Assembly (NCBI GenBank): GCA_016874795.1
Contig: VGTG01000033.1
Coordinates: forward strand, 1-44,060
Direction: 5' to 3'
DNA from: Deltaproteobacteria bacterium
Lineage (GTDB): Bacteria; Desulfobacterota; Binatia; UBA12015
DNA: 44,060 nucleotides
Shown here: one piece after another, positions 30,723 through 39,408 of the stretch
Numbering within the stretch: position 1 is the stretch's first letter
How the letters are laid out: each line of letters starts with the position of its first letter
The notes under the pieces: generated by a model
Seen by the model: only the letters and a program-made list of their open reading frames with translations
Database searches by the model: none
Told to the model about the DNA's origin: nothing
Translations under genes and position numbers: made by a program

Positions 30723-32912
30723 ATGCTCGAAGTCCTCCGGGATGCGGGGACGCGAGGTCTCGAAATCTACGACGCAGGAAGAAAGGACCGGCGGGTCTCG
30801 ATCCGCTCGGGAGGCGGGCTCGCATGGCGGCGAGCGCTCGCGGCGTACCCGGTGTGCGCGGCGATCGCCCTTGCACTCGCGGCCGTCGGGCCGGCGCGTG
30901 CGCAGGAGCCCGAGCCCTCGCCGTCTCCGTCCCCGTCTACTTCCCCGTCGCTTGCACCGCGCGAGGCGCCGCCCGAGTCGAGCGCGATCGACCGCATCGA
31001 GGTCCAGGGCGAGACGCTCGGCGAGCTCGCCGATGCGACGTCGTTCGCGACCGTCATCGAGATCCACCAGCAGGCGGAGGAGTTCAAGACCGTCGCGCAA
31101 GTGCTCTCCGAGACGGTCGGGCTACAGGTGCGGAGCTTCGGCGGCCTCGGCGACTTCGCGACGGTCTCCGTGCGCGGGGCGAGCGCCGGACAGGTGCGCA
31201 TCTACTTCGACGACGTGCCGCTGACGCGCGCACGAAGCGACACCGTGAACCTCGCGGACCTGCCGCTCGAGCCCCTCGCGCGGATCGACGTCTACCGCGG
31301 CGTGACGCCGCTCTCCGTCGGCGCTTCGGCGCTCGGCGGCGTGATCAACCTCGTCACGAAGGATCCCGGCGAGGAACCGACGGTCGCTCTCCTCTTCGGC
31401 GGTGGCTCCTTCGGCACGCGGCAAGGGAGCGTGACGACCTCCACGCGCCGCGGCGACCTCGGCTTCCTCGGATCGTTCAACTACCTCGGATCCGAAGGCG
31501 ACTTCCCGTTTGACGACGACAACGGCACGCCGCTCAACCCCTTCGACGACGAGCGCGTGCGCCGCGAGAACAACCAGTTCAACTCCGGCGACGCGATCCT
31601 GAAGGCGATCTGGGACCTCTCACCGACCTCACGGATCGTCGGGCTGAACGAGCTCTTCATCAACGAGCAGGGCGTGCCCGGCATCGGCGCGCTTACCTCG
31701 AAGGACGCGAGCCTCTACGATTTCCGTAACCTGAGCTACGTCCGCTTCGAGAGCGACGACACGGGCTCGCTGCCGGAGGAGATCGATTCGACGCTCTTCT
31801 TCATCTACGAGGAGGAGCGCTTCACCGACCTGATGGGCGACATCGGGCCGGGAAACCAGTCGAGCCGCAATCGAAGCTTCGCCGGCGGTGCGAACGTGCA
31901 CGGCGTGCAGCCGCTCGGTGCGCATCTCCTCGAGGCGCGGCTCGACGTCGGCGGCGAGGTGTTCGTGCCGCGGAACCTCCTCGATCCGGAGCCGCAGGAC
32001 CCGAACCAGTCGCGCATCTCGTTCAACGTCGGCGTCGGCGACACGTGGTCGCTCCTCGAGGACTCGCTCCTTCTCGACGGACAGCTCCGCTACGAGCTCG
32101 CGAGCGACGACTTCGGCGACATCACGATCCCGTCCGGCGAGATCGTCGATGCGCCGACCGGCGGAACGAACCAGCTCTTCACGCCGCGCCTCGGCGCGCG
32201 CTGGCTTCCGTGGAACGAGCTCGCGCTCAAGATGAACGTCGGGCGCTACGGGCGCATCCCGAGCTTCTTCGAGCTGTTCGGGAATCGCGGCTTCGTCCTT
32301 GGCAATCCCAACTTGAAGCCCGAGCAGGGCGTCAACGTCGACGTCGGCTTCGAGGCGCGACCGCTCGATTGGGGCTTCCTCACGCGGTCCCGCGGCGAGG
32401 CCGTGTTCTTCTGGCGAAGCGTCGACGATCTGATCGTCCTCGAGCAGAACTCGCAGCAGCGCTCGATCTTCCGGAACCTCGCTTCCGCGGAGATCCTCGG
32501 CGTCGAGCTGAGCGCCGCGACGGTGCTCTGGGAGAACCTCGGTGTCACCGCGAACTACACCTACCAGGACGCGCGCGACGAGAGCGGCGGCGCCGCCGAC
32601 GGCAATCAGATCCCGGGCCTGCCGCGCAACGAGGGCTACGCGCGCATCGACTGGGACCGGTGGGACGCGGTCCCGTTCTACGAGCTGATCTTCGCGTCGG
32701 GAAACTTCGTCGACACACGCAACCTGCGCGAGATCCCGAGCCGCACGGTCCACACCCTCGGCCTCCGCTACACGCTGCCGCGCACGCCGCTCACGCTGAC
32801 GTTCGAGGCGCTCAACATCACCAACAACCAGATCGAGGACGTCGCCGGCTTCCCGCTGCCGGGTCTCTCGTTCTTCGGAACCGTGGCCTACCGCTGGGTC
32901 GGAGCCACGTGA
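30723..32912 (+). CDS. btuB: TonB-dependent outer-membrane receptor, BtuB-like
   Basis: 729 residues. An extended n-region, then a hydrophobic signal core (about 40-58) ending GPARA, a Pro/Ser-rich linker, the plug domain (FATVSVRGASAGQVRIYFDDVPL; quoted in part: VSVRGASAG, IYFDDVPL, LGGVINLVTKDPG) and a 22-stranded-barrel type C-terminus ending in aromatic VAYRWVGAT. The riboswitch makes cobalamin or another corrinoid the likely ligand. The start is uncertain: ATG 30723 has no ribosome site, and a strong purine-rich AGGAAGAAAGGA (30776-30787) lies downstream of it with no standard in-frame start codon after it. Confidence 0.88.
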   Translation: MLEVLRDAGTRGLEIYDAGRKDRRVSIRSGGGLAWRRALAAYPVCAAIALALAAVGPARAQEPEPSPSPSPSTSPSLAPREAPPESSAIDRIEVQGETLGELADATSFATVIEIHQQAEEFKTVAQVLSETVGLQVRSFGGLGDFATVSVRGASAGQVRIYFDDVPLTRARSDTVNLADLPLEPLARIDVYRGVTPLSVGASALGGVINLVTKDPGEEPTVALLFGGGSFGTRQGSVTTSTRRGDLGFLGSFNYLGSEGDFPFDDDNGTPLNPFDDERVRRENNQFNSGDAILKAIWDLSPTSRIVGLNELFINEQGVPGIGALTSKDASLYDFRNLSYVRFESDDTGSLPEEIDSTLFFIYEEERFTDLMGDIGPGNQSSRNRSFAGGANVHGVQPLGAHLLEARLDVGGEVFVPRNLLDPEPQDPNQSRISFNVGVGDTWSLLEDSLLLDGQLRYELASDDFGDITIPSGEIVDAPTGGTNQLFTPRLGARWLPWNELALKMNVGRYGRIPSFFELFGNRGFVLGNPNLKPEQGVNVDVGFEARPLDWGFLTRSRGEAVFFWRSVDDLIVLEQNSQQRSIFRNLASAEILGVELSAATVLWENLGVTANYTYQDARDESGGAADGNQIPGLPRNEGYARIDWDRWDAVPFYELIFASGNFVDTRNLREIPSRTVHTLGLRYTLPRTPLTLTFEALNITNNQIEDVAGFPLPGLSFFGTVAYRWVGAT

Positions 32913-32922
32913 GGAGGAAACC

Positions 32923-34101
32923 ATGCGAAGGAATCGAGTGAGCGATCGGCTCGCGCACAGGCGCGCGACGAGCGGCGTCCTCGGGCTGTCGGCTCTCGCC
33001 CTCGTCAGCGCTTGCGGAGGCGGCGGTGGAGGCGACGGCGGCGGCGACCCGACGCCTCCTCCCCCGCGCGAGTCCGACACGGCGATGATCGTGACGAGCG
33101 ACTTCCAGAGCGGCGCGTACTCGACGATCCCGCTCGACGCGCCGACCGCGATCTCGCGCAACGTCGGCAGCGCGCACGCCGATGCGGTCGGCCGCAACGT
33201 GGGCGGCAGCTTCTACGTGATCAACCGCCTCGGCGGCGACAACGTGCAGGCGCTCGACGCCAACTTCGGGACCGTGTGGCAATGCTCGCTCGGGAACGGC
33301 GCCAATCCGCACGACATCGTGATCGTGGCCGCGGACAAGGGGTACGTGTCGCTGTACGACGGCGGCATCGCGGTGATCGACCCGTCGACCGGGGCGGACT
33401 GCGACGGCTTCGTGCGGAGCACGATCGACCTCTCGAGCTTCGCGGACGCCGACGGCCTCGCCGAGACGGATCAGATGGCCGTCGTCGGCGACCGCCTCTA
33501 CGTGACTCTGCAGAGGCTCGACCGCGACCAGTTCTTCGCGCCGACCGAGGCGAGCTTCCTCGCCGTCATCGACACGGAGACGGACGAGTTCGTCGACGTG
33601 AACCCGGCGACGCCCGCGATCGACGCGATCACGCTCACGGGCACGAACCCGTTCTCCGAAACGAAGGGCTTGACGGTGCGCAGCGGCAAGATCGTGATCG
33701 CCGAGATCGGCAGCTTCGGGGTACTCGACGGCGGAATCGAGACGATCGACGTGGCGACCAACACCCCCGAGGGCTTCTTCGTGACCGAGGAGGAGCTCGG
33801 CGGCGACATCACCGACTTCGTGATCGTCAGCGACACGCGCGGCTATGCGATCGTCGCCGACGCGAGCTTCAACAACAGCCTGATCCGCTTCGATCCGAGC
33901 CGCGGCGACGTCCTCGCCGTCCTCACGACGACGTCTTCGTTCCTGCCCGACATCGAGTACGACGCCGAGCGTGGCCGTCTGCTGCTCGCGACGCGGGACT
34001 TCCTCGCGCCGGGCATCCGCATCTTCTCGTCGAACGACGAGGAGATCACGACGGAGCCGATCGACACCGGCCTCCCGCCGGTCAACATCGTCCTGCCCTG
34101 A
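32923..34101 (+). CDS. beta-propeller surface lipoprotein in the B12 operon, BtuG-like
   Basis: 392 residues. The signal peptide ends in a lipobox-like LVSAC (Cys about 31) followed by a Gly-rich tether, so it is a lipoprotein. The mature part is built of repeated strands with VYVIN/VIDP/VATN-like motifs (FYVINRLGGDNVQAL, IAVIDPSTGADC, LAVIDTETDEF, IETIDVATNTPEG), a YncE-type seven-bladed propeller. It starts ten bases after the receptor gene under the same riboswitch. Bacteroides BtuG is also a propeller lipoprotein that caps BtuB and hands over B12; the same role is inferred here from architecture and position, not from sequence identity. Confidence 0.85.
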   Translation: MRRNRVSDRLAHRRATSGVLGLSALALVSACGGGGGGDGGGDPTPPPPRESDTAMIVTSDFQSGAYSTIPLDAPTAISRNVGSAHADAVGRNVGGSFYVINRLGGDNVQALDANFGTVWQCSLGNGANPHDIVIVAADKGYVSLYDGGIAVIDPSTGADCDGFVRSTIDLSSFADADGLAETDQMAVVGDRLYVTLQRLDRDQFFAPTEASFLAVIDTETDEFVDVNPATPAIDAITLTGTNPFSETKGLTVRSGKIVIAEIGSFGVLDGGIETIDVATNTPEGFFVTEEELGGDITDFVIVSDTRGYAIVADASFNNSLIRFDPSRGDVLAVLTTTSSFLPDIEYDAERGRLLLATRDFLAPGIRIFSSNDEEITTEPIDTGLPPVNIVLP

Positions 34102-34185
34102 GGCGGACCGCAACTTTTCTCGAGACAAGGCCGCTCGCCTGCAGTACCGAGACGCGGGAAGAGGCGGATCCCCCGCTCCCGGATA

Positions 34186-34269
34186 AGGGGGTCCGGTTCG
34201 TTGCGCCGCATCTGCACCCTGCCTCGATCGAGGCAGGGTGCAATTGCGCCCGAACGAACCGGACCCCCT
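34186..34269. repeat. 84-base nested palindrome, possible bidirectional terminator or REP-like element
   Basis: Outer arms of 17 bases match perfectly (34186-34202, AGGGGGTCCGGTTCGTT, and 34253-34269). Inside is a perfect 30-base palindrome (34213-34242, TGCACCCTGCCTCGA and its complement). The two 10-base joints are only partly complementary. It lies between convergent transcripts (the B12 operon and the MDR oxidoreductase) and would form a very stable cruciform or RNA hairpin on either strand. Confidence 0.85.
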
Positions 34270-34312
34270 GCTGCCGGCCTGCACGCGTCCGCACCCGCCA
34301 GCGACGAGAGCT

Positions 34313-35293
34313 CTACGGCGCAGCGATGACGGCCTTCCCGCGCACGTGACCCGCCGCGAGATCCGCGAGCGCGAGCGGCACGTCCTCGAAGGCGTAAACG
34401 CGGTGCACGGGAACGCGGATCTCGCGCCGGCGCCAGCGTGCGAGAAGGTCCTCGTGCGCCGCCTCACGCGCAGCGCGGCTCTCGAAGGACGGCAGCACGC
34501 CGACGACGGAATAGTTCCCGGTCACCATGCGCGCCGGTGAAGGAGCGCCAAAACGGCCGCTCGCGAATCCGATCAAGAGCATGCGGCCCTCGGGCGCCAT
34601 GCAGCGGCTCGCCGCCTCGAACGCCTCGCCGCCGACGGGATCGTAGACGACGTCCGCGCCCCGGCCGCCGGTCGCTTCGCGAAGCCCCGCGGCGAGATCG
34701 CCGGCACGGTAGTCGACGGTCGCGTCCGCCCCGAGGCTTCGACAAAATTCGATCTTGTCGGCGCCTCTTGCGACCGCGATCACCCGCGCCCCGATCGACT
34801 TCCCGAGCTGCAGCGCGGCCGATCCCGTGCCGCCCGCGGCACCGAGCACGACGAGCGTCTCGCCGCTCCGGAGCGCGCCGCGGCGCAAGAGCCCGAGCCA
34901 GGCCGTGTGGAACGGGATCACGAAACCGGCCGCCTCCGCGTTGCTCATCCCTTCGGGGACCGCGAGCGCGAAATCGTCGAGCGCGAGACACTCCTCGGCG
35001 AGGCTGCCGTATCGGAAGTGGAACGCGGCGACCGCCATCACGCGCGCGCCGACGGGGACGCGCGCGCCTTCCCCCGCTTCGACGACCTCGCCGACGGCCT
35101 CCTGTCCCGGCGTGAACGGCAGCGCGGGCGTCAGCGGATACGAGCCGCGGCACATCAAGAGATCCGGCAACCCGAGCGCCGCGGCCCGAACCCGGATGCG
35201 GAGCTGTCCCGCCGCGGGGCGCGGCGGCTCGACCTCCGCCCGGTCGAGCGCCCGATCCGGCTCTCCCGCCCGCCGCACCTGCCACGCGCGCAT
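34313..35293 (-). CDS. zinc-independent MDR-family NAD(P)H:quinone oxidoreductase-like protein
   Basis: 326 residues of the medium-chain dehydrogenase/reductase superfamily, quinone oxidoreductase group: N-terminal GroES-like domain (LTPALPFTPGQEAVGEV), then a Rossmann domain with VVLGAAGGTGSAALQLGK as the NADPH-binding loop, and a C-terminal VYAFEDVPLALADL. No zinc-binding Cys set is seen. Such enzymes reduce quinones or enones with NADPH; the true substrate is unknown. I chose ATG 35293 because MRAWQV is the usual start and a TAGGAC -10-like element (35299-35304) ends five bases before it. Confidence 0.88.
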   Translation of the reverse strand: MRAWQVRRAGEPDRALDRAEVEPPRPAAGQLRIRVRAAALGLPDLLMCRGSYPLTPALPFTPGQEAVGEVVEAGEGARVPVGARVMAVAAFHFRYGSLAEECLALDDFALAVPEGMSNAEAAGFVIPFHTAWLGLLRRGALRSGETLVVLGAAGGTGSAALQLGKSIGARVIAVARGADKIEFCRSLGADATVDYRAGDLAAGLREATGGRGADVVYDPVGGEAFEAASRCMAPEGRMLLIGFASGRFGAPSPARMVTGNYSVVGVLPSFESRAAREAAHEDLLARWRRREIRVPVHRVYAFEDVPLALADLAAGHVRGKAVIAAP

Positions 35294-35408
35294 GCGCGGT
35301 CCTACCGCGATCGTCCGCGGCCGCGAAAGCGGGTCGCCCCACCGGGCCGCGCCGCCCCCGATTGGACCTGGCGAACGAGCGAGAATTGGCCCTCGGAAGG
35401 GAGCCAAT

Positions 35409-35427
35409 CGCGGGATACCTTCCCGCG
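35409..35427. promoter_or_regulatory. hairpin upstream of the molybdopterin oxidoreductase gene
   Basis: 7-bp stem CGCGGGA / TCCCGCG with a 5-base loop, preceded by an inverted repeat ATTGGC (35385-35390) / GCCAAT (35403-35408). Both lie within 70 bases of the ribosome site (GGAGG, 35441-35445); they may be an operator or leader structure. Confidence 0.35.
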
Positions 35428-35452
35428 CGTCAGCTGGACTGGAGGACTGCGA

Positions 35453-37693
35453 ATGGCCGAGCGTCGAAGCGTTCCCCGTGTCTGTCCCTTCTGAGAGGCG
35501 ACCTGCGGCCTCAGCGTCGAGGTCGAGGGCGAGCGCGTCGTCACCGTCCGCGGGGACAAGGAAGACCCGTTCTCACGCGGCTTCCTCTGCCCGAAGGCGT
35601 ACGGCCTGAAGGAGCTCTACCACGACCCCGATCGCCTCCGTCGCCCGATGCGCCGCACCGCGAGCGGCTTCGAGGAGATCGGCTGGGACGAGGCGTACGA
35701 GGAGGTCGGCGCGCGGCTCTTCGAGATCCGCGAGAAGCACGGCAACGACGCGATCGGGCTCTACACCGGCAATCCGGTCGTGCACGATCTCGGCGCGCTC
35801 CTCTACCGTCCGGTGCTGCAGCGCGCGCTCGCGACGCGGAGCCTCTTCAACGCCTCGGCGATCGATACCCTGCCGAAGATCGTCCAGACGGGCCTGATGT
35901 TCGGACGGCACTTCCCGCTCGGCGTGCCGATTCCCGACATCGACCGCACGAGCTACCTCCTCGTGATCGGCGCGAACCCGGTGATCTCGCACGGGAGCCT
36001 GATGACCATGCCGGACGCGCCGGGCCGCCTGAAGCGCGTCCTCGAGCGCGGCGGCAAGGTCGTCGTCATCGATCCGCGACGGACGGAGACCGCGCGCATC
36101 GCGAGCGAGCACCACTTCATCCGCCCGGGATCCGACGCGGCGTTCCTCCTGTCCCTCGTGCACGTGCTCTTCGACGAGGACCTGGTCGATCTCGGAGCAG
36201 CGAAGGATCGCGTGAGCGGGCTCGACACGGTGCGCGCGATCGTGCGCGACTTCGCGCCGGGAGCGGTCGCCGAGCACTGCGGCATCGCCGCGGAGACGAC
36301 GCGGCGGATCGCGCGCGAGATCGCCGCGGCGGAGTCTGCCGCCTGCTACGGCCGGCTCGGCACGTGCGTGCAGGAGTTCGGCACGCTCGCGAGCTGGGGC
36401 TGCGATCTCGTCAACATCCTCACCGGCAATCTCGATCGCGCCGGCGGCGTCATGTTCCCGAATGCCGCGGCGCCGGTCGACGCCGCGTTCCCGCGCGGCA
36501 AGGGCTTCGAGATCGGCCGCTGGAAGAGCCGCGTCAGCGGCCAGCCCGAGGTCGAGGGGATGATCCCCTCGTCGACGATGGCGGAGGAGATGCTGACGCC
36601 CGGCGAAGGCCAGGTGCGCGCGATGATCCTCCTCATGACGAACCCGGTGCGGAGCGCGGCGAACTCCGCGCAGCTCGAGGAGGCGTTCTCGAAGCTCGAC
36701 TACCTCGTCGCCGTCGACTTCTACCTGAACGAGTCGACGCGCCACGCGAACATGATCCTGCCGACGCCGTCCCCGCTCGAGTACGCGAACTACGAGGTCG
36801 GCCTCTACCTGCTCTCGGTGCGGAACGTCGCGAAATGGTCGTGGCCCGCGGTGCCGTCGCCGCCCGACACGCAGCAGACGTGGGAGGTTCTCCTCCAGCT
36901 GAGCGCGCGCTTGATGGGACTCGGCGGCACGCCGCTTCGGGACGTCGACGCGTTCGTCGTGCACGGCTACGCCGAGGGCGCGGTCGCCGCGAACGGCGAC
37001 AACGGACGGTGGGCCGGCCTCACGCTCGAGGAGGTGACGCAGCAGCTCGGCGCCGATCCGGGACCGGAGCGTCTCGTCGACATGCTCCTCCGCGTCGGCC
37101 CCTACGGCGACGGCTTCGGCCGCAATCCCGACGGCTTGACGCTCGAGAAGGTGCAGGCGGCGCGGCACGGCATCGATTTCGGTCCGCTCGCCCCGCGTCT
37201 CGACGAGGTGATCCACACGGAGAGCGGGAGGATCGACCTCGCTCCGCCGACGATGACGGAAGACCTCGGGCGCCTGCGCACACGCATGACGCCTCGCAAC
37301 AGCGGCTTCGTGCTGATCGGGAGGCGTGATCTCCGCTGCAGCAACTCGTTCATGCACAACCTTCCGGCGCTCGTGAAGGGCCCCGATCGCTGCACGCTGC
37401 ACGTGAGCCGCGAGGACGCCGTCCGGATCGGGCTCGAGGACGGCGGCGCCGCTCGCGTGACGAGTCGCGTCGGCAGCGTCGTCGCACCGGTCGAGGTCAC
37501 GGACGACCTGATGCCGGGCGTCGTCAGCCTGCCGCACGGCTGGGGGCACGACGCTCCGGGATCACAGCTCCGCGTCGCGCAGGCGCACGCCGGGGTCAAC
37601 ACCAACATCCTGACGGATGATCGCGCCTACGACGCCGCGAGCGGCACCGCGGTGCTCTTCGGAACTCCGGTGACGGTCGTCCCGGAGGCTTGA
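35453..37693 (+). CDS. molybdopterin-dependent oxidoreductase with TGA in place of an Fe-S cysteine codon
   Basis: From ATG 35453 (GGAGG ribosome site) the frame is continuous to 37693 (746 residues, normal family length) except for TGA at 35492-35494, codon 14. It falls exactly on the second cysteine of the [4Fe-4S] motif: C11-P-F-(TGA)-E-A-T-C18-G, with the fourth ligand C46 in FLCPKA. The rest shows the bis-MGD domain (YTGNPVVHDLG, FGRHFPLGVPIPDID) and the molydopterin-binding C-terminus (SNSFMHNLP, SLPHGWGH). Translation from the next good ATG (35648) would lose the whole Fe-S segment. Either a single-base lesion (TGC to TGA) or decoding of UGA as Cys/Sec. Electron-transfer partner and substrate are unknown. 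The stop abuts the convergent btuF stop. Confidence 0.82.
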
Positions 37694-38647
37694 TCAGGGA
37701 CGCGGCTCCGCGTCCTCGTGCACCAGGGAGAAGAGCTCCCGCGCCGCGGCCGCGATGCGCGGGCCGGGACGCAGCAGGATCCACGAATGGACCGGCCGCA
37801 CGCGCCCGTCGCGCACGGCCGGAACCGAGCGGTACGCCTCCCAGTACGCCTCGAGCGCCGCATTCGCCTCGGAGCCCATCGCACCGTCGACGATCACCTC
37901 GGGCGCCGCCGCGACGACGGTCTCGAGCGACAGACGCGGCCACGGCAGGCCCGAGGCCTTGCCGACGTTCCGGCCGCCCGCGACCTCGATCAGCTCGTCG
38001 ATGAAGAGGCCGCCGCCGGCCACGACGAGCGGATCGTGGCCGACGACGAAGAGCACCCGCCGCGTCGGACGCTCCGCGGCGCGGCGTCGCACGTCGTCGA
38101 GCTCGCCTTGAAGCTTCGCGACGAGGCGCTCGGCCGCGGGCGCGGTGTCCGTCCACCGTCCGACCGTGCGGATCGCCTCCCAGGTGTCCGCGAGCGTGTG
38201 CTCGCCGACCATCACGACCTCGAGCCCGAGCGAGCCGAGCTGCTCGACGGAAGCTTGATTGCCGGGGGTCGGAACGCCGATCACGACGTCCGGCTCGAGC
38301 GCGACGATCGCCTCGATGCTGGGCGCGTTGTAGGTGCCGATGCGTGGCAGCTTCGTCGCCTCGGGCGGATGGTCGCAGAACGTCGAGATGCCGACGAGCC
38401 GATCGCCTGCGCCGAGCGCAAAAACGGTCTCGGTGACGGAGGGAACGAGCGAGACGATACGACGCGCACCGCCGGGCGGCGGCTCGCTCGCGCGGCCCGG
38501 AGCGGCTTCGCCCGCGGAGCCCGTCGGCGACGGCGCGACGGCCGACGTCGCCGTGCTCGCGTCGCTCGCGACGCTCGCGACGCCCGACGCGCTCTGTGCG
38601 AGGGCGAGAATCATCGCGAGCACCGGAATCGCAAGAAGCGACTTCAC
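37694..38647 (-). CDS. btuF: periplasmic corrinoid-binding protein
   Basis: 317 residues: signal peptide (about 1-22, VLAMILALAQSASG), a low-complexity Ala/Ser/Pro linker, then a helical-backbone metal-receptor fold with RIVSLVPSVTETVFALG, LVGISTFCDHPPEA and IGTYNAPSIEAIVALEPDVVIG (quoted in parts), which is the BtuF pattern. It would deliver cobinamide or cobalamin to a BtuCD permease, but no btuC or btuD is present in this window. It is the last gene of the cobamide operon; its GTG start overlaps the cobS stop (GTGA, 38644-38647). Confidence 0.88.
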   Translation of the reverse strand: MKSLLAIPVLAMILALAQSASGVASVASDASTATSAVAPSPTGSAGEAAPGRASEPPPGGARRIVSLVPSVTETVFALGAGDRLVGISTFCDHPPEATKLPRIGTYNAPSIEAIVALEPDVVIGVPTPGNQASVEQLGSLGLEVVMVGEHTLADTWEAIRTVGRWTDTAPAAERLVAKLQGELDDVRRRAAERPTRRVLFVVGHDPLVVAGGGLFIDELIEVAGGRNVGKASGLPWPRLSLETVVAAAPEVIVDGAMGSEANAALEAYWEAYRSVPAVRDGRVRPVHSWILLRPGPRIAAAARELFSLVHEDAEPRP

Positions 38648-39408
38648 GCCGGCCCTCCGCACCAGGCCGCGGTCACGCAGAGGAACGCGACCTCCGCGAT
38701 CTCGATTCCGGCTCCATAGAGGTCGCCGGTGAGCCCGCCGATCCGGCGAGAAGCCCACGCCCAGAACGCGAGCGCCGCGACTGCGGCCCCGACCGAGGCG
38801 CCGAGCGCCGCGACGGCACCGCCTGGAACGAGTACGAGAGCGAGCGCGACGATCACGCTCGCGACGGCGACGTCCGACGTCTCCCCGTGATCACGGAAAG
38901 CGCGCCCGAGCCCGCTCGGCCGCGCATACGGAAACGCGGCAACGGCCACCGCAGCGAGCCAGCGGGAGACCGCCGGTGCGACGAGCACGAGAGCGGAGGC
39001 GCCGTCGAGCACCGGCTCGAGCGCCGCCACTTTCGCGAGCACGGCGAGCAGCAACGCGACGGCGCCGAAGGCGCCGATTCGGCTGTCGCGCATCACCTCG
39101 AGCGCGCGCTCGCGATCGCGCGTGCTCGCGAGCGCGTCGAACGAATCGGCGAGCCCGTCGAGGTGGAGCCCGCCGGTCGCGACGACGAGGACCGCGACGA
39201 CGACGATCGCGGGCAGAATTCCCGGCAGGAGACTGCTCGCGAGATTCCCCGCCGCGAGCGCGAGAGCCCCGAGCACGAGACCGACGGCGGGGAACGCGGC
39301 GAGCGAGCGGCCGAGCTCTGCGTCCGTGATCGTTCCGCGATCGCCGGGAAGGCGCGTCAAGAATGCCCACGCGACGACGAAGCGGCGCGGCGCGGAGACC
39401 TGCTTCAC
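38644..39408 (-). CDS. cobS: adenosylcobinamide-GDP ribazoletransferase (cobalamin synthase)
   Basis: 254-residue integral membrane protein that joins GDP-cobinamide to alpha-ribazole(-phosphate), the last assembly step. Typical CobS N-terminus FLTRLPG, the acidic metal-binding motif [14 protein letters not shown] (about 62-75), then alternating hydrophobic helices. The GTG start overlaps the cbiB stop (GTGA at 39405-39408), as with most junctions in this operon. Confidence 0.92.
   Translation of the reverse strand: MKQVSAPRRFVVAWAFLTRLPGDRGTITDAELGRSLAAFPAVGLVLGALALAAGNLASSLLPGILPAIVVVAVLVVATGGLHLDGLADSFDALASTRDRERALEVMRDSRIGAFGAVALLLAVLAKVAALEPVLDGASALVLVAPAVSRWLAAVAVAAFPYARPSGLGRAFRDHGETSDVAVASVIVALALVLVPGGAVAALGASVGAAVAALAFWAWASRRIGGLTGDLYGAGIEIAEVAFLCVTAAWCGGPA

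Noticed and set aside
35492-35530. A bacterial SECIS element after the TGA
   Set aside because: The hairpin GAGGC/GCCTC begins immediately after the TGA, is only 5 bp and its loop (GACCTGCG) lacks the usual GGU-type apical bases, so I do not call it.
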